NCBI RefSeq assembly: GCF_021365465.1
Contig: NZ_CP089932.1
Location: forward strand, 744,001 to 808,000
Direction: 5' to 3'
Length of the DNA: 64,000 bases
Source of the DNA: Erwinia tracheiphila
Lineage (GTDB): Bacteria > Pseudomonadota > Gammaproteobacteria > Enterobacterales > Enterobacteriaceae
The translations under genes were made by a program, and so were the position numbers. The notes below the pieces were generated by a model. That model was not told the origin of the DNA. It searched no databases and saw only the letters and a program-made list of their open reading frames with translations. Positions 9,532-20,367 of the stretch are shown piece after piece (positions within the stretch are counted from its first letter, which is position 1; the number at the start of each line of letters is the position of its first letter).

Positions 9532-12216
9532 ATGACAGATGTAACCGTAAAATCGCTGGCCGCAGAGATTCAGACTCCGGTAGAACGCCTGGTACAGCAA
9601 TTCGCTGACGCAGGGATCCGTAAGTCTGCCACTGATTCTGTGACACAGCAGGAAAAAGAAACGCTTCTGACCTACCTGAATCGTGCTCAAAATGGCGATT
9701 CTGGTAAATTGACCTTGCAGCGCAAGACGCGCAGCACCTTGAATATTCCAGGTACTGGCGGTAAAAGTAAATCTGTGCAAATTGAAGTCCGCAAAAAACG
9801 TACCTATGTAAAAGGTGATACTGCAGAAGCTGAACAAGCAGAAGCGCAGGCACAGCGCGAAGCAGAAGAGCTGGCTCGTCGCGAGGCTGAAGAAAAAGCC
9901 CAGCGCGAAGCTCAAGAGAAAGCGAAGCGTGAGGCCGAAGAGCAGGTTAAACGTGTGGCATCTGAAAAAGCCAAACGCGAAGCAGCGGAAAAAAATAAAG
10001 TGAGCAATCAACATACCGATGAAACGGCCTCAGTCACTCAATCCGACAAGGCCCGACGTGAAGCCGAAGCCGCAGCACTGAAGCAGAAAGCTGAACAGGA
10101 AGCGCTTCGTAAGATTGAAGAGGAAGCGAAGCGTGTGGCGGAAGCTGCGCGTAAAATGGCAGAAGAGAAAGGCTCCGAGTGGGCTGAAGCGGAGAAAGAA
10201 GTGGAAGATACTTCTGACTACCATGTGACCACTTCTTCTCATGCCCGCCAGGCTGAAGATGAGAGTGATGCACAAGTTGAAGGCGATCGTCGTTCTCGTG
10301 CGGTGCGCCCTGCAAAAGCCCCACAGCGTAAGAAAAGCAATAAGCATTCTGAAGCGAAAACCGATCGTGAAGAAGCGCGTGCGCAATTTCGCGGCGGTAA
10401 AGGCGGCAAGCGTAAATCCAGTACGCTGCAGCAAGGCTTTAATAAACCGGTCCAGGCGGTCAACCGTGATGTCATCATCGGTGAAACGATTACCGTCGCA
10501 GAGTTAGCCAACAAAATGGCAGTGAAAGGTTCTCAGGTCATCAAAGTAATGATGAAGATGGGTGCCATGGCTACTATCAATCAGGTGATCGACCAGGAAA
10601 CTGCACAGCTGGTTGCGGAAGAAATGGGTCACAAAGTGACGCTGCGCCGTGAGAACGAGTTGGAAGAAGCAGTCATGAGCGATCGTGATACTGATGCCGC
10701 AATGGAATCGCGTGCGCCTGTAGTCACCATCATGGGGCATGTTGATCACGGTAAAACTTCCCTGCTGGACTATATTCGCTCTACTAAAGTGGCGTCTGGT
10801 GAGGCGGGGGGAATCACCCAGCATATCGGTGCTTATCACGTTGAAACCGATAACGGAATGATCACTTTCCTTGACACGCCCGGGCACGCCGCCTTTACTG
10901 CAATGCGTGCACGTGGGGCACAGGCAACGGATATCGTTATTCTGGTCGTCGCAGCAGACGACGGTGTAATGCCACAAACAGTTGAGGCAATTCAGCATGC
11001 TAAAGCTGCTAAAGTGCCCGTGGTGGTTGCAGTCAACAAAATTGATAAGCCAGAAGCCGACCCGGATCGTGTCAAAAACGAACTGACTCAATACGGTATT
11101 ATTCCGGAAGAGTGGGGTGGCGAAAATATGTTTGTCAGTGTCTCTGCCAAAGCTGGTACGGGCATTGATGAGTTGCTGAATGTGATCCTGTTGCAGGCTG
11201 AAGTTCTGGAGTTGACTGCTGTTCGTCAGGGTATGGCGAGCGGAGTCGTGATCGAGTCCTTCCTTGATAAAGGTCGCGGCCCGGTAGCCACGGTGTTAGT
11301 ACGTGAAGGAACGCTGAATAAAGGTGACATCGTACTCTGTGGGTTCGAATACGGGCGCGTACGTGCTATGCGTGATGAATTGGGGCGTGAAGTGCTTGAA
11401 GCTGGCCCTTCGATTCCTGTGGAAATCCTTGGGTTGTCCGGCGTGCCTGCTGCGGGTGATGAAGCGACGGTTGTTCGTGATGAGAAGAAAGCACGTGAAG
11501 TTGCGCTGTATCGTCAGGGTAAATTCCGTGAAGTTAAGCTGGCGCGTCAGCAGAAATCCAAGCTGGAGAATATGTTCGCTAACATGACAGAAGGTGAAGT
11601 CTCTGAGCTTAATATTGTGCTTAAGGCTGACGTTCAGGGATCTGTCGAAGCTATTTCTGATTCTCTGCTTAAACTGTCCACTGATGAAGTGAAAGTCAAA
11701 ATCGTCGGTTCCGGCGTCGGTGGTATTACCGAAACTGACGCTACCCTGGCTGCGGCATCAAACGCAATTTTGGTGGGCTTTAACGTTCGTGCCGATGCTT
11801 CTGCACGTCGTGTCATAGATTCTGAGAGCCTGGATTTACGCTACTATTCCGTAATCTATAACCTGATTGATGAAGTGAAGCAGGCGATGAGCGGTATGCT
11901 TGCCCCTGAGTACAAACAGCAAATCATCGGTTTGGCTGAAGTTCGTGACGTATTCAAATCACCGAAGTTCGGTGCTATTGCAGGTTGTATGGTGACAGAA
12001 GGGAACATTAAACGTCACAATCCAATCCGCGTTCTGCGCGACAACGTCGTTATCTATGAAGGTGAGCTGGAGTCCCTGCGCCGCTTTAAGGATGATGTCA
12101 ACGAAGTCCGCAATGGCATGGAATGCGGCATCGGCGTGAAGAACTATAATGACGTTCGCGTTGGGGATATGATCGAAGTGTTCGAAATTATCGAAATTCA
12201 GCGTACTATCGCCTGA
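9532..12216 (+). CDS. infB: Translation initiation factor IF-2
   Basis: The 894-residue GTPase brings initiator tRNA to the 30S subunit and promotes subunit joining. The N-terminal domain (to about 390) is a long charged helix rich in REAEE/KREA repeats. The G domain follows, with [14 protein letters not shown] and NKID motifs, then the beta-barrel domains and the fMet-tRNA-binding C-terminus. Internal in-frame starts that yield the shorter IF2 forms in E. coli are plausible but were not fixed here. No lesion is seen. Confidence 0.97.
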   Translation: MTDVTVKSLAAEIQTPVERLVQQFADAGIRKSATDSVTQQEKETLLTYLNRAQNGDSGKLTLQRKTRSTLNIPGTGGKSKSVQIEVRKKRTYVKGDTAEAEQAEAQAQREAEELARREAEEKAQREAQEKAKREAEEQVKRVASEKAKREAAEKNKVSNQHTDETASVTQSDKARREAEAAALKQKAEQEALRKIEEEAKRVAEAARKMAEEKGSEWAEAEKEVEDTSDYHVTTSSHARQAEDESDAQVEGDRRSRAVRPAKAPQRKKSNKHSEAKTDREEARAQFRGGKGGKRKSSTLQQGFNKPVQAVNRDVIIGETITVAELANKMAVKGSQVIKVMMKMGAMATINQVIDQETAQLVAEEMGHKVTLRRENELEEAVMSDRDTDAAMESRAPVVTIMGHVDHGKTSLLDYIRSTKVASGEAGGITQHIGAYHVETDNGMITFLDTPGHAAFTAMRARGAQATDIVILVVAADDGVMPQTVEAIQHAKAAKVPVVVAVNKIDKPEADPDRVKNELTQYGIIPEEWGGENMFVSVSAKAGTGIDELLNVILLQAEVLELTAVRQGMASGVVIESFLDKGRGPVATVLVREGTLNKGDIVLCGFEYGRVRAMRDELGREVLEAGPSIPVEILGLSGVPAAGDEATVVRDEKKAREVALYRQGKFREVKLARQQKSKLENMFANMTEGEVSELNIVLKADVQGSVEAISDSLLKLSTDEVKVKIVGSGVGGITETDATLAAASNAILVGFNVRADASARRVIDSESLDLRYYSVIYNLIDEVKQAMSGMLAPEYKQQIIGLAEVRDVFKSPKFGAIAGCMVTEGNIKRHNPIRVLRDNVVIYEGELESLRRFKDDVNEVRNGMECGIGVKNYNDVRVGDMIEVFEIIEIQRTIA

Positions 12217-12241
12217 TAGCGGCTGATAACTCAATTAATCG

Positions 12242-12259
12242 GGAGGCCACCAGGCCTCC
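12242..12259 (+). promoter_or_regulatory. Hairpin between infB and rbfA
   Basis: A perfect 7-bp stem (GGAGGCC / GGCCTCC) with a 4-nt loop lies 26 bp after infB. No T-run follows, so it may be an RNA processing or stability element inside the operon rather than a terminator. Confidence 0.4.
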
Positions 12260-12368
12260 TTCAAGTAATATCCCATCACTACGCCTTTCCCCCTGATAAT
12301 GAATGATTGCTAATTCGACAGTCTCATAGTTAAACATGGGGTAGAGCCTTAATTTGGAGAGAATAATT

Positions 12369-12770
12369 ATGGCGAAAGAATTTGGTCGTCCACAGCGTGT
12401 TTCTCAGGAGTTGCAGAAAGAGATTGCCATTATTTTACAGCGAGAGATTAAAGATCCGCGTCTGGGGATGATGGTTACCGTTTCCGGGGTTGATGTTTCC
12501 CGCGATCTTGCCTATGCCAAAGTATTTGTCACCTTCCTCAATGACAAAGATGAGGATGAGATCAAGGCAGGCTTGAGGGCATTGGCTGATGCTTCAGGCT
12601 ATATTCGTACGCTGCTGGGTAAGGCAATGCGCCTGCGCATTGTTCCAGAGCTGACTTTTTTCTATGACAACTCGTTGGTCGAAGGGATGCGCATGTCTAA
12701 CCTGGTTACTAACGTGGTAAGGAATGACGCCGAGCGTCGTGGTTCTGCGGAAGAAGATAAGGAGGAATAA
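12369..12770 (+). CDS. rbfA: 30S ribosome-binding factor RbfA
   Basis: The 133-residue, type-II KH-fold protein binds the 30S subunit late in assembly and is needed for cold growth. It begins [20 protein letters not shown] and carries [13 protein letters not shown] and the [10 protein letters not shown] strand typical of the family. Length equals that of E. coli RbfA. The ATG at 12369 follows GGAGAG. The stop overlaps the truB start (TAATG), which implies coupled translation. Confidence 0.96.
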   Translation: MAKEFGRPQRVSQELQKEIAIILQREIKDPRLGMMVTVSGVDVSRDLAYAKVFVTFLNDKDEDEIKAGLRALADASGYIRTLLGKAMRLRIVPELTFFYDNSLVEGMRMSNLVTNVVRNDAERRGSAEEDKEE

Positions 12771-13714
12771 TGAGTCGTCCTCGTCGTCGCGGCCGCGATG
12801 TACACGGTGTACTGCTGTTGGATAAGCCCCAGGGACTCTCTTCTAACGATGCGTTGCAAAAGGTCAAACGTCTTTTCGCGGCCAATCGCGCGGGGCATAC
12901 CGGGGCACTCGACCCGCTCGCAACTGGGATGTTACCGATTTGTCTGGGTGAGGCGACAAAATTTTCCCGCTATTTGCTTGATTCAGATAAACGTTACCGG
13001 GTGATTGCCCGTCTGGGACAACGAACTGATACGTCTGACTCCGACGGTAAAATCATCTGTGAGTGTCCACTTAACTTTACTCAACAGCAGCTTGATGAGG
13101 CGATTGACCGATTTCGTGGTGAAACCCAACAGGTTCCGTCAATGTACTCTGCGCTGAAATATCAGGGACGTAAGCTTTATGAGTACGCTCGTGAAGGAAT
13201 AGCTGTCCCGCGTGAATCTCGTAGCATCGTGGTTTATGAGCTGGCATTTATTCGGTGTGAGGGTGATGAACTTGAGCTTGAAATTCATTGCTCAAAAGGT
13301 ACGTATATTCGCACCATTATCGATGATTTGGGTGATATGTTGGGCTGTGGTGCGCATGTCATCTACCTCCGTCGCTTGCAGGTCGCGACTTATCCGGTTG
13401 CCAGTATGGTTACTCTTGAGCAACTCACCGCGTTGAGTGAAGAAGCACATCGCTGTCAACATTCTCCAGCAGCGCTACTTGATCCTTTATTGATGCCAAT
13501 GGACAGCCCCGCAGCGGCTTATCCTGAAGTGAATTTGCTCAGTGTTGTGGCGGCATACTTTAAGCTTGGACAACCAGTGCAGGCTGCCCGTACTCCTGCA
13601 AAAAGTTGGGTCCGTGTCACCGAGGGTGAGGAACGTAAGTTTATCGGTATGGCTGAAGTTATTGAAGACGGACGAATCGCACCGCGTCGCCTTGTTGTTG
13701 AATATTCCGACTAG
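12770..13714 (+). CDS. truB: tRNA pseudouridine-55 synthase
   Basis: The 314-residue enzyme makes the universal pseudouridine 55 in the T-loop. The catalytic motif [19 protein letters not shown] contains the family aspartate (Asp48 in E. coli). [14 protein letters not shown] and a C-terminal PUA-like domain are present. The start overlaps the rbfA stop by one base. This is the last gene of the nusA-operon block before the rpsO promoter. Confidence 0.96.
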   Translation: MSRPRRRGRDVHGVLLLDKPQGLSSNDALQKVKRLFAANRAGHTGALDPLATGMLPICLGEATKFSRYLLDSDKRYRVIARLGQRTDTSDSDGKIICECPLNFTQQQLDEAIDRFRGETQQVPSMYSALKYQGRKLYEYAREGIAVPRESRSIVVYELAFIRCEGDELELEIHCSKGTYIRTIIDDLGDMLGCGAHVIYLRRLQVATYPVASMVTLEQLTALSEEAHRCQHSPAALLDPLLMPMDSPAAAYPEVNLLSVVAAYFKLGQPVQAARTPAKSWVRVTEGEERKFIGMAEVIEDGRIAPRRLVVEYSD

Positions 13715-13718
13715 CTAT

Positions 13719-13747
13719 TTGCGTAAGTCAGAGGCTGAGAGTAGAAT
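13719..13747 (+). promoter_or_regulatory. Candidate rpsO promoter
   Basis: TTGCGT at 13719-13724 and TAGAAT at 13742-13747 are separated by exactly 17 bp. They lie just after truB and 77 bp before rpsO, where the E. coli rpsO promoter is found. The 5' untranslated RNA between this site and the start codon is where S15 autoregulation acts in E. coli. Confidence 0.7.
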
Positions 13748-13823
13748 AGCGCGGCTTTACTATTTGGGTGGCTGAATTAGAGATCGGCACCTGTACATTC
13801 ATTTAATAAATTGGAGTTGTAAT

Positions 13824-14093
13824 GTGTCTCTAAATTTTGAAACTAAAGCGCAAATCATTGCGGATTTTGGCCGTGATGCAAACGACAGTGGTTCTACCGA
13901 AGTTCAGGTTGCCCTGCTGACCGCACAGATTAACCATTTGCAAGGCCACTTCTCTGAACACAAAAAAGATCACCACAGCCGTCGCGGTTTGCTGCGTATG
14001 GTTTCCCAGCGTCGTAAGCTGCTGGATTACCTTAAGCGTAAAGATGTCGCACGTTACACCACCCTGATCGAGCGCCTGGGTCTGCGTCGCTGA
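13824..14093 (+). CDS. rpsO: 30S ribosomal protein S15
   Basis: The 89-residue primary-binding protein contacts the central domain of 16S rRNA. It carries [18 protein letters not shown] and [19 protein letters not shown] and ends RLGLRR. The start appears to be GTG (13824-13826) after TTGGAG. An ATG two bases earlier (13822) is out of frame and meets a stop after two codons (ATG TGT CTC TAA). E. coli uses ATG here, so the start context has changed, which could affect S15 autoregulation. Otherwise the protein is normal. Confidence 0.95.
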   Translation: MSLNFETKAQIIADFGRDANDSGSTEVQVALLTAQINHLQGHFSEHKKDHHSRRGLLRMVSQRRKLLDYLKRKDVARYTTLIERLGLRR

Positions 14094-14170
14094 GTCTCAA
14101 GAGCCTGTCCAGCCTGTCAGGCTATGCTGAAACAAAATGGGCATCAGGGCAGATTCGTGAAAGTTTCATT

Positions 14171-14196
14171 AAAAGGGGCCTTACGGCCCCTTTTTT
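14171..14196 (+). terminator. rpsO terminator
   Basis: AAAAGGGGCC-TTAC-GGCCCCTTTTTT is a strong intrinsic terminator 77 bp after rpsO. It corresponds to the t1 terminator between rpsO and pnp in E. coli. Confidence 0.93.
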
Positions 14197-14247
14197 CAGG
14201 TTGAAGGCAGCAATTCAGACCAAACTATTGTATTGTTGCTGAGTGTG

Positions 14248-14340
14248 ATCTCCAGTTGCAGAGGTTCGCGCGGCTAATGAGAGGCTTCATCCCGGGTGGG
14301 ATTGAGGGTTGTCATTAGTCGCGAGGATGCAAGCGGAGAT
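14248..14340 (+). promoter_or_regulatory. pnp leader hairpin (probable RNase III target)
   Basis: A long interrupted stem pairs ATCTCC...CGCGGCTAATGA (14248-14280) with TCATTAGTCGCG...GGAGAT (14313-14340). The pnp leader of E. coli folds into such a stem, which RNase III cuts and PNPase then uses to shut off its own translation. Position and structure fit. The cleavage sites were not mapped. The remainder of the 14094-14391 gap shows only the rpsO terminator. Confidence 0.75.
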
Positions 14341-14391
14341 TAAAAATCCACGGCAGGGTCAGTGCCTTGCCATGATGCTAAGGATAAAATT

Positions 14392-16521
14392 TTGCTGAAC
14401 CCGATTGTTAAGAAATTCCAGTATGGTCAGCATACTGTCACTCTTGAGACAGGTATGATGGCTCGTCAGGCAACGGCCGCTGTAATGGTGAGCATGGACG
14501 ATACCGCGGTATTCGTTACCGTGGTTGGTCAGAAAAATGCCAAGCCTGGCCAGGACTTTTTCCCTTTAACGGTGAATTATCAGGAACGTACCTATGCGGC
14601 AGGCCGTATTCCTGGAAGCTTTTTCCGTCGTGAAGGTCGCCCCAGTGAAGGCGAAACGCTTACGGCGCGTTTGATTGATCGTCCCGTCCGGCCACTTTTC
14701 CCTGAAGGCTTCGTTAACGAAGTTCAGGTTATTGCCACCGTAGTTTCAGTTAATCCTCAGGTTAACCCGGATATTGTTGCAATGATTGGGGCATCTGCTG
14801 CATTGAGCCTTTCTGGTATCCCTTTTAACGGTCCAATCGGTGCTGCTCGCGTAGGTTACATCAACGATCAATACGTACTTAACCCAACTGCTGATGAATT
14901 GTTGGAAAGCAAATTAGATCTGGTTGTTGCAGGTATGCAGGGTGCTGTACTCATGGTTGAATCTGAGGCTGAATTGCTCAGTGAAGATCAGATGCTCGGT
15001 GCAGTCGTATTTGGGCACGATCAACAGCAGGTCGTCATTGAAAATATCAATGCTCTGGTTGCTGAAGCGGGTAAACCACGCTGGAATTGGCAACCGGAAG
15101 CGGTTAATGAGTCACTTTATTCCCGCATTTCTGTTCTGGCTGAATCTCGTTTGAGCGATGCTTATCGTATAACCGAAAAACAGCAGCGTTATGCCCAGGT
15201 TGATGTGGTTAAGTCAGAGGTCACTGCTGCACTCTTAGCCGAAGATGTGTCATTAGACGAAGCAGAAATTGGTGATATTCTGCACTCTTTAGAAAAGAGC
15301 GTAGTACGTAGTCGCATTCTACGTGGTGAACCCCGTATTGATGGTCGTGAAAAAGACATGATTCGTGGTCTGGATGTTCGCACAGGCGTATTACCACGTA
15401 CTCATGGATCTGCGTTGTTTACCCGTGGAGAGACTCAGGCGCTGGTTACTGCGACATTAGGCACTGCCCGTGATGCGCAGAGTCTGGATGAGTTAATGGG
15501 AGAGCGCACTGACAGCTTCCTGTTCCACTATAATTTCCCTCCATACTCCGTTGGTGAAACAGGTATGGTTGGTTCGCCTAAACGTCGTGAAATTGGTCAT
15601 GGACGTCTGGCAAAGCGCGGCGTGCTGGCAGTAATGCCTAAAGGTGATGTTTTTCCTTATACCGTTCGTGTTGTTTCTGAAATTACTGAGTCAAATGGTT
15701 CATCTTCAATGGCATCGGTTTGCGGAGCATCCCTGGCATTGATGGATGCTGGCGTGCCAATTAAAGCAGCCGTTGCAGGTATCGCAATGGGGCTGGTAAA
15801 AGAAGGTGACAACTTTGTCGTCCTGTCTGACATTCTGGGTGATGAAGATCATTTAGGTGACATGGATTTTAAAGTAGCAGGTAGCCGTGAAGGTATTTCT
15901 GCGCTGCAAATGGATATTAAAATTGAAGGTATTACCCGCGAAATTATGCAAGTAGCCCTTAATCAGGCTAAAGGTGCACGTTTGCATATACTTGGTGTAA
16001 TGGAACAAGCTATTAGCACACCTCGTGGTGATATTTCCGAATTTGCTCCACGTATCCATACGATTAAGATCAGTCCGGACAAAATTAAAGACGTGATCGG
16101 TAAAGGTGGCTCGATTATTCGCGCATTGACAGAAGAAACAGGCACTACCATTGAAATTGAAGATGATGGTACGGTTAAAATTGCTGCTACCGATGGTGAT
16201 AAAGCTAAGTATGCCATCCGTCGAATTGAAGAGATCACCGCTGAAATTGAAGTAGGACGCGTTTACAGTGGTAAGGTAACTCGTATCGTTGATTTTGGTG
16301 CATTTGTCGCGATTGGTGGCGGTAAAGAAGGACTGGTGCATATTTCGCAAATTGCTGATAAACGTGTTGAAAAAGTCACTGATTATTTGCAAATGGGTCA
16401 GGAAGTTCCGGTTAAGGTGCTGGAGGTTGATCGTCAGGGTCGTGTACGCCTGAGCATCAAAGAAGCAATCTCTCCAGCTCAATCTGAAGCAGGAGCTGTG
16501 TCAAATCTGGAAGCAGAATAA
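14392..16521 (+). CDS. pnp: Polyribonucleotide nucleotidyltransferase (PNPase)
   Basis: The 709-residue phosphorolytic 3'-5' exoribonuclease is a core of the RNA degradosome. It has two RNase PH domains (1-140 and about 300-540) with an all-alpha linker. A KH domain follows ([20 protein letters not shown]), then an S1 domain ([20 protein letters not shown]). The start is TTG at 14392-14394 after AAGGA, as in E. coli, giving [13 protein letters not shown] longer open frame from 14362 lies in the leader stem and is rejected. The protein is intact. Confidence 0.97.
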   Translation: MLNPIVKKFQYGQHTVTLETGMMARQATAAVMVSMDDTAVFVTVVGQKNAKPGQDFFPLTVNYQERTYAAGRIPGSFFRREGRPSEGETLTARLIDRPVRPLFPEGFVNEVQVIATVVSVNPQVNPDIVAMIGASAALSLSGIPFNGPIGAARVGYINDQYVLNPTADELLESKLDLVVAGMQGAVLMVESEAELLSEDQMLGAVVFGHDQQQVVIENINALVAEAGKPRWNWQPEAVNESLYSRISVLAESRLSDAYRITEKQQRYAQVDVVKSEVTAALLAEDVSLDEAEIGDILHSLEKSVVRSRILRGEPRIDGREKDMIRGLDVRTGVLPRTHGSALFTRGETQALVTATLGTARDAQSLDELMGERTDSFLFHYNFPPYSVGETGMVGSPKRREIGHGRLAKRGVLAVMPKGDVFPYTVRVVSEITESNGSSSMASVCGASLALMDAGVPIKAAVAGIAMGLVKEGDNFVVLSDILGDEDHLGDMDFKVAGSREGISALQMDIKIEGITREIMQVALNQAKGARLHILGVMEQAISTPRGDISEFAPRIHTIKISPDKIKDVIGKGGSIIRALTEETGTTIEIEDDGTVKIAATDGDKAKYAIRRIEEITAEIEVGRVYSGKVTRIVDFGAFVAIGGGKEGLVHISQIADKRVEKVTDYLQMGQEVPVKVLEVDRQGRVRLSIKEAISPAQSEAGAVSNLEAE

Positions 16522-16659
16522 GGCACCTCAGATTGTTAAGTTCTCTGTGCAACAGCACGGAGAACTGCTTTATCTTCATCGCGAGGGCAGGATGACACCT
16601 TATGCACGGGCAGGCGGATGAATGGATTGCATCCCATTGTTTGTATTTGGGAGTGGGTA

Positions 16660-17544
16660 ATGAAGCCTTTTTTGCGCTGGTGTTTCGTTGCGACAGCTAT
16701 CCTGCTGGCAGGATGCAGCAACTCGGATTGGCGTAACAACGAGGTTTTGGCCGTTGCGTTACAGCCGACTCTGCAACAGGAAGTTATTCTGGCACGTATG
16801 GAACAAATATTTGCCAGTCGTGCTCTTACCGATGATGAACGCGCACAGCTATTATATGAGCGCGGAGTGTTGTATGATAGTCTGGGCCTGAGGGCACTGG
16901 CGCGAAATGATTTTTCACAAGCGTTGTCGATCAGACCTGATATGCCTGAAGTTTTCAATTATTTAGGTATATATTTAACGCAGGCAGGTAACTTTGACGC
17001 TGCCTATGAAGCGTTTGATTCTGTACTTGAGCTTGATCCAACTCACAATTATGCGCATTTGAATCGAGGTATCGCTTTGTATTACGGCGGAAGGTTCAAA
17101 TTAGCGCAAGATGATCTGCTGGCGTTTTATCAAGACGATCCTAACGATCCTTTCCGTAGCCTGTGGCTTTACCTTGATGAACGAGAGGTTGATGCAAATA
17201 AGGCTATCGTTGCGCTTCAACAGCGATACGATAAAGCGGTAAGAGAGCAATGGGGATGGAATATTGTCGAGTTCTATTTGGGCAACATTAGCGAAACGAA
17301 GCTGATGGACCGTCTCAAGGCGGACGCAACGGATAACACCTCGCTCGCTGAACATCTCAGTGAAACCAACTTCTATTTAGGTAAACATTACTTAAGTCTG
17401 GGGGAGAAGGATAACGCAAAAGCGTTGTTCAAGCTTACAGTAGCTAATAATGTTCACAACTTTGTTGAGCACCGATATGCATTGTTGGAGCTGGCTTTAC
17501 TTGGCCAGACGCAAGACGATTTATCAGAATCTGACCAGCAATAG
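16660..17544 (+). CDS. nlpI: Outer-membrane lipoprotein NlpI
   Basis: The 294-residue TPR lipoprotein acts as an adaptor for peptidoglycan hydrolases and Prc. The signal peptide ends in the lipobox LLAGC with Cys19 as the lipidation site, and Ser-Asn follow the Cys, consistent with outer-membrane sorting. TPR repeats are seen at about 62-165 ([40 protein letters not shown]). Length equals that of E. coli NlpI. The ATG at 16660 is chosen because the longer frame adds residues before the signal peptide. Confidence 0.96.
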   Translation: MKPFLRWCFVATAILLAGCSNSDWRNNEVLAVALQPTLQQEVILARMEQIFASRALTDDERAQLLYERGVLYDSLGLRALARNDFSQALSIRPDMPEVFNYLGIYLTQAGNFDAAYEAFDSVLELDPTHNYAHLNRGIALYYGGRFKLAQDDLLAFYQDDPNDPFRSLWLYLDEREVDANKAIVALQQRYDKAVREQWGWNIVEFYLGNISETKLMDRLKADATDNTSLAEHLSETNFYLGKHYLSLGEKDNAKALFKLTVANNVHNFVEHRYALLELALLGQTQDDLSESDQQ

Positions 17545-17647
17545 CTGACGAACTTTTATTGCCTTATTTCGAAAAGTCATCATCTTAACGGATGAAGGCC
17601 TTTTTTGTTCGTCGAAACCACTAATATGAGCCGGTTCACACTTTTTG

Positions 17648-17704
17648 ATGAAAATGACTGAAAATTTTCACGACGAGTTATGTAGACTGGCCGCCGCAAT
17701 CTAA
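17648..17704 (+). CDS. yrbN: YrbN-like leader peptide of deaD
   Basis: ATG at 17648 opens an 18-codon frame reading [18 protein letters not shown]. The core [10 protein letters not shown] matches, as I recall it, the short peptide YrbN encoded between nlpI and deaD in E. coli. The stop codon TAA at 17702-17704 overlaps the AAGAGG that would serve deaD, so translation of the peptide could couple to deaD. An alternative in-frame ATG lies at 17654. The gene is too short for ordinary gene finders. Confidence 0.72.
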   Translation: MKMTENFHDELCRLAAAI

Positions 17705-17720
17705 GAGGCACATGTACTAC

Positions 17721-19580
17721 ATGACTGATATCCAAACTACTTTTTCTGACCTCGGCCTGAATGCCGATATCCTCGAATCTCTGAACGGCATGGGCTATGT
17801 TAAACCATCCCCTATCCAGGCTGAGTGTATCCCTCATCTTCTGGCTGGCCGCGATGTATTAGGCATGGCACAGACTGGTAGCGGCAAAACAGCTGCTTTC
17901 TCTCTGCCACTTTTAAACAATATTGATGCAGGTGTTAAAGCACCGCAGATTCTGGTACTTGCACCTACTCGTGAGCTGGCGGTCCAGGTTGCTGAAGCAG
18001 TAACAGAATTCTCTAAACATATGCGTGGACTCAGCGTGGTTGCCCTTTACGGTGGCCAGCGTTATGACGTCCAGCTGCGCGCACTTCGTCAGGGTCCTCA
18101 GGTTGTCGTCGGTACGCCTGGTCGTCTGCTGGACCACCTTAAGCGTGGTACGTTAGACCTGTCTAATCTGCGTGGTCTGGTTCTGGACGAAGCCGATGAA
18201 ATGCTACGTATGGGTTTCATTGAAGATGTTGAAACCATCATGGCGCAGATCCCGGAAGGCCATCAAACAGCGCTGTTCTCGGCAACCATGCCGGAAGCTA
18301 TCCGTCGTATTACAAAACGCTTTATGAAAGATCCTCAGGAAGTGCGTATTCAGTCAAGTATCACTACACGTCCTGATATCAGCCAGAGTTACTGGACAGC
18401 ATATGGCCGTAAGACCGATGCACTGGTGCGCTTCCTGGAGGCTGAAGATTTTGATGCCGCTATTATCTTTGTGCGTACCAAGAATGCGACTCTGGAAGTA
18501 GCTGAAGCACTTGAGCGTAGCGGCTATAACAGTGCAGCACTTAACGGTGACATGAATCAGGCACTGCGTGAGCAAACGCTGGAACGTTTGAAAGACGGAC
18601 GCCTGGATATCCTGATTGCCACTGATGTCGCTGCCCGTGGACTGGACGTGGAGCGTATCAGCCTGGTCGTCAACTTTGATATTCCTATGGATGCAGAGTC
18701 TTACGTTCACCGCATTGGTCGTACTGGCCGTGCCGGTCGTGCCGGTCGTGCTTTACTGTTTGTTGAGAACCGTGAGCGTCGTTTGCTGCGTAATATTGAA
18801 CGCACCATGAAATTGACTATTCCCGAAGTTGAACTGCCAAATGCGGAGCTGTTAGGTCAGCGTCGCTTGGCTAAGTTTGCCGAAAAGGTCCAGCAGCAAC
18901 TGGAAAGCAGCGATCTGGGACAGTACCGTGCTTTGTTAAGTAAAATGCATCCAGAAGAAGAGCTGGATATTGAAACGCTGGCAGCGGCATTGCTGAAAAT
19001 GGCTCAGGGTGAACGCCCACTGATCGTGCCTGCCGATCCGGCTCCACGCCCGCGTCGTGAATTCAAAGAGCGTGACGATCGTGGTCCGCGTGAAAACCGT
19101 GATGGCGATCGCCCACGCCGTGAGCGTCGTGACGTTGGTGATATGGAAGTTTACCGTATTGACGTGGGTCGCGATGACGGTGTTGAAGTTCGCCATATCG
19201 TTGGTGCTATCGCCAATGAAGGCGATATCAGCAGCCGTTACATTGGTAACATCAAGCTGTTTGGAACCCACTCTACTATTGAACTGCCAAAAGGTATGCC
19301 AGGGGATATTCTGCAACACTTTACCCGTACGCGTATTCTGAACAAACCTATGAATATGCAGCTGATTGGTGATGCACAGCCTCATAGCAACGATCGTGGT
19401 GGCGAGCGCCGTGGTGGTCCTGGTGCAGGTCGTGGTGGTTTTGGCGGCGGTCGTTCTGAAGGTGGTCGTCGTTTCAGCAACGATCGCGGTGGTGAGCGTC
19501 GTGGCGGTGGATTCAGCCGTGAAGGTGGCAGCCGTCGTCGTGAGAATGGTGGCGCGCCCGCTCGCCGTCGGGACATCTAA
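17721..19580 (+). CDS. deaD: DEAD-box RNA helicase DeaD (CsdA)
   Basis: The 619-residue cold-shock helicase acts in ribosome assembly and cold degradosomes. Motifs run in order: Q motif, [32 protein letters not shown] and [12 protein letters not shown] dimerisation region follows, then an RNA-binding domain ([22 protein letters not shown]) and an Arg/Gly-rich tail with two [11 protein letters not shown] repeats. Alignment favours the ATG at 17721 ([13 protein letters not shown]). The ATG at 17712 is also possible; neither is ideally spaced from AAGAGG. In E. coli mtr and yhbW lie further on, but here only IS debris follows. Confidence 0.96.
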   Translation: MTDIQTTFSDLGLNADILESLNGMGYVKPSPIQAECIPHLLAGRDVLGMAQTGSGKTAAFSLPLLNNIDAGVKAPQILVLAPTRELAVQVAEAVTEFSKHMRGLSVVALYGGQRYDVQLRALRQGPQVVVGTPGRLLDHLKRGTLDLSNLRGLVLDEADEMLRMGFIEDVETIMAQIPEGHQTALFSATMPEAIRRITKRFMKDPQEVRIQSSITTRPDISQSYWTAYGRKTDALVRFLEAEDFDAAIIFVRTKNATLEVAEALERSGYNSAALNGDMNQALREQTLERLKDGRLDILIATDVAARGLDVERISLVVNFDIPMDAESYVHRIGRTGRAGRAGRALLFVENRERRLLRNIERTMKLTIPEVELPNAELLGQRRLAKFAEKVQQQLESSDLGQYRALLSKMHPEEELDIETLAAALLKMAQGERPLIVPADPAPRPRREFKERDDRGPRENRDGDRPRRERRDVGDMEVYRIDVGRDDGVEVRHIVGAIANEGDISSRYIGNIKLFGTHSTIELPKGMPGDILQHFTRTRILNKPMNMQLIGDAQPHSNDRGGERRGGPGAGRGGFGGGRSEGGRRFSNDRGGERRGGGFSREGGSRRRENGGAPARRRDI

Positions 19581-19717
19581 TCATCGTGCTACTGACTTAC
19601 TAATACGTTAGCGCGAGCTTTCGCATAACTCGTCAAACCCCGTTTTGCTAAAGGCATCGCGGGTTAATAAGATGGTCACCCCCACCCTGTGAGCGGTACG
19701 CTGGCAGGGTGTTTTAT

Positions 19718-20351
19718 CCCTGCATGAACACCACCTCCTGTGGAGGTGGTCAGCAATAAGCTGGCTCTGCCAGTCATGCTACTCATGGGAAAATCCGAAT
19801 CTGTTATCCCTATAACTGCCAGGGATTTAACCATGGGCAGATTCCAGAAAGCATCTCATGTGCTCTGGTGTTGTCAATATCATATCGTATGGACACCCAG
19901 GTACCGGTTTCGCATCCTCAGGAACAATGTTGGTAAAGAGGTCTGTAAGCCGATAAGGATCTCAGGTGAGCAGCCCGGGATAGAAGTAGTGTAGCTGAAT
20001 GTCCAGACAGACCATGTCCATTTGCGGGTAAAAGTGCCTCCACGGCTTTCGATTTCCCATGTAACAGGCGACTTAAAGGGTAAAACAGCCCTTCGATTGT
20101 TCAGTAAATTTCCTTGCTTGCGTAAGAACAAGCAGTGGGGGAATGATTTTTGGGCAAGAGGTTATTGTGTCGATACCGTAGGTATAAACGAAGAAATGAT
20201 AATAAAGTACGTGAAGTATCAGGAAAAACATGAAGTTGAAGAGAGCCAGCTTCCACTGAAAGAAGTGTGAAGGGAAGGCTCTCTGCGCCTGGACTTAGTG
20301 CGCCCCTGTGGGGCGAAATCAATGCCACCTGCTATGCAGGTGGTTTTTTAC
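19718..20351 (+). mobile_element. IS200/IS605-type element inserted in IS110 copy 2
   Basis: Comparison with intact IS110 copy 1 places the insertion exactly between GGGTGTTTTAT and TTCAGAGGG. The insert has the family's terminal hairpins and no terminal inverted repeats. The left hairpin is CCACCTC-CTGTG-GAGGTGG (19731-19749), and the right is GCCACCTGC-TAT-GCAGGTGG (20324-20343). An internal stem-loop (CGCCCC...GGGGCG, about 20301-20315) lies near the right end. It has a single tnpA-like gene carrying a stop codon. A relative lies at 34.9-35.5 kb. Confidence 0.87.
19833..20270 (+). pseudogene. IS200-type TnpA (Y1 HUH transposase) with a nonsense codon
   Basis: From the ATG at 19833 (MGRFQKASHVLWCCQYHIVW) the frame is open to 20270 except for one TAG at 19992-19994. 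That TAG falls inside the conserved VV(E)LNVQTDHVHL, where the family has GAG, so it is a single G-to-T change. The HUH motif (His-Val-His) follows the stop, and the catalytic tyrosine stretch KYVKYQEK is still present near the end. Full-length transposase is not made unless the stop is suppressed. Confidence 0.85.
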
Positions 20352-20367
20352 TTCAGAGGGAACCATC

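Noticed and set aside
9322..10434. Long reverse-strand open frames across infB
   Set aside because: They mirror the GAA/GCG-rich repeat region of the IF-2 N-terminus and have no ribosome-binding sites or recognisable domains.
15853..16482. Reverse-strand 209-codon frame inside pnp
   Set aside because: It lies wholly within the conserved PNPase gene and its protein has low-complexity composition; it is a codon-bias shadow.
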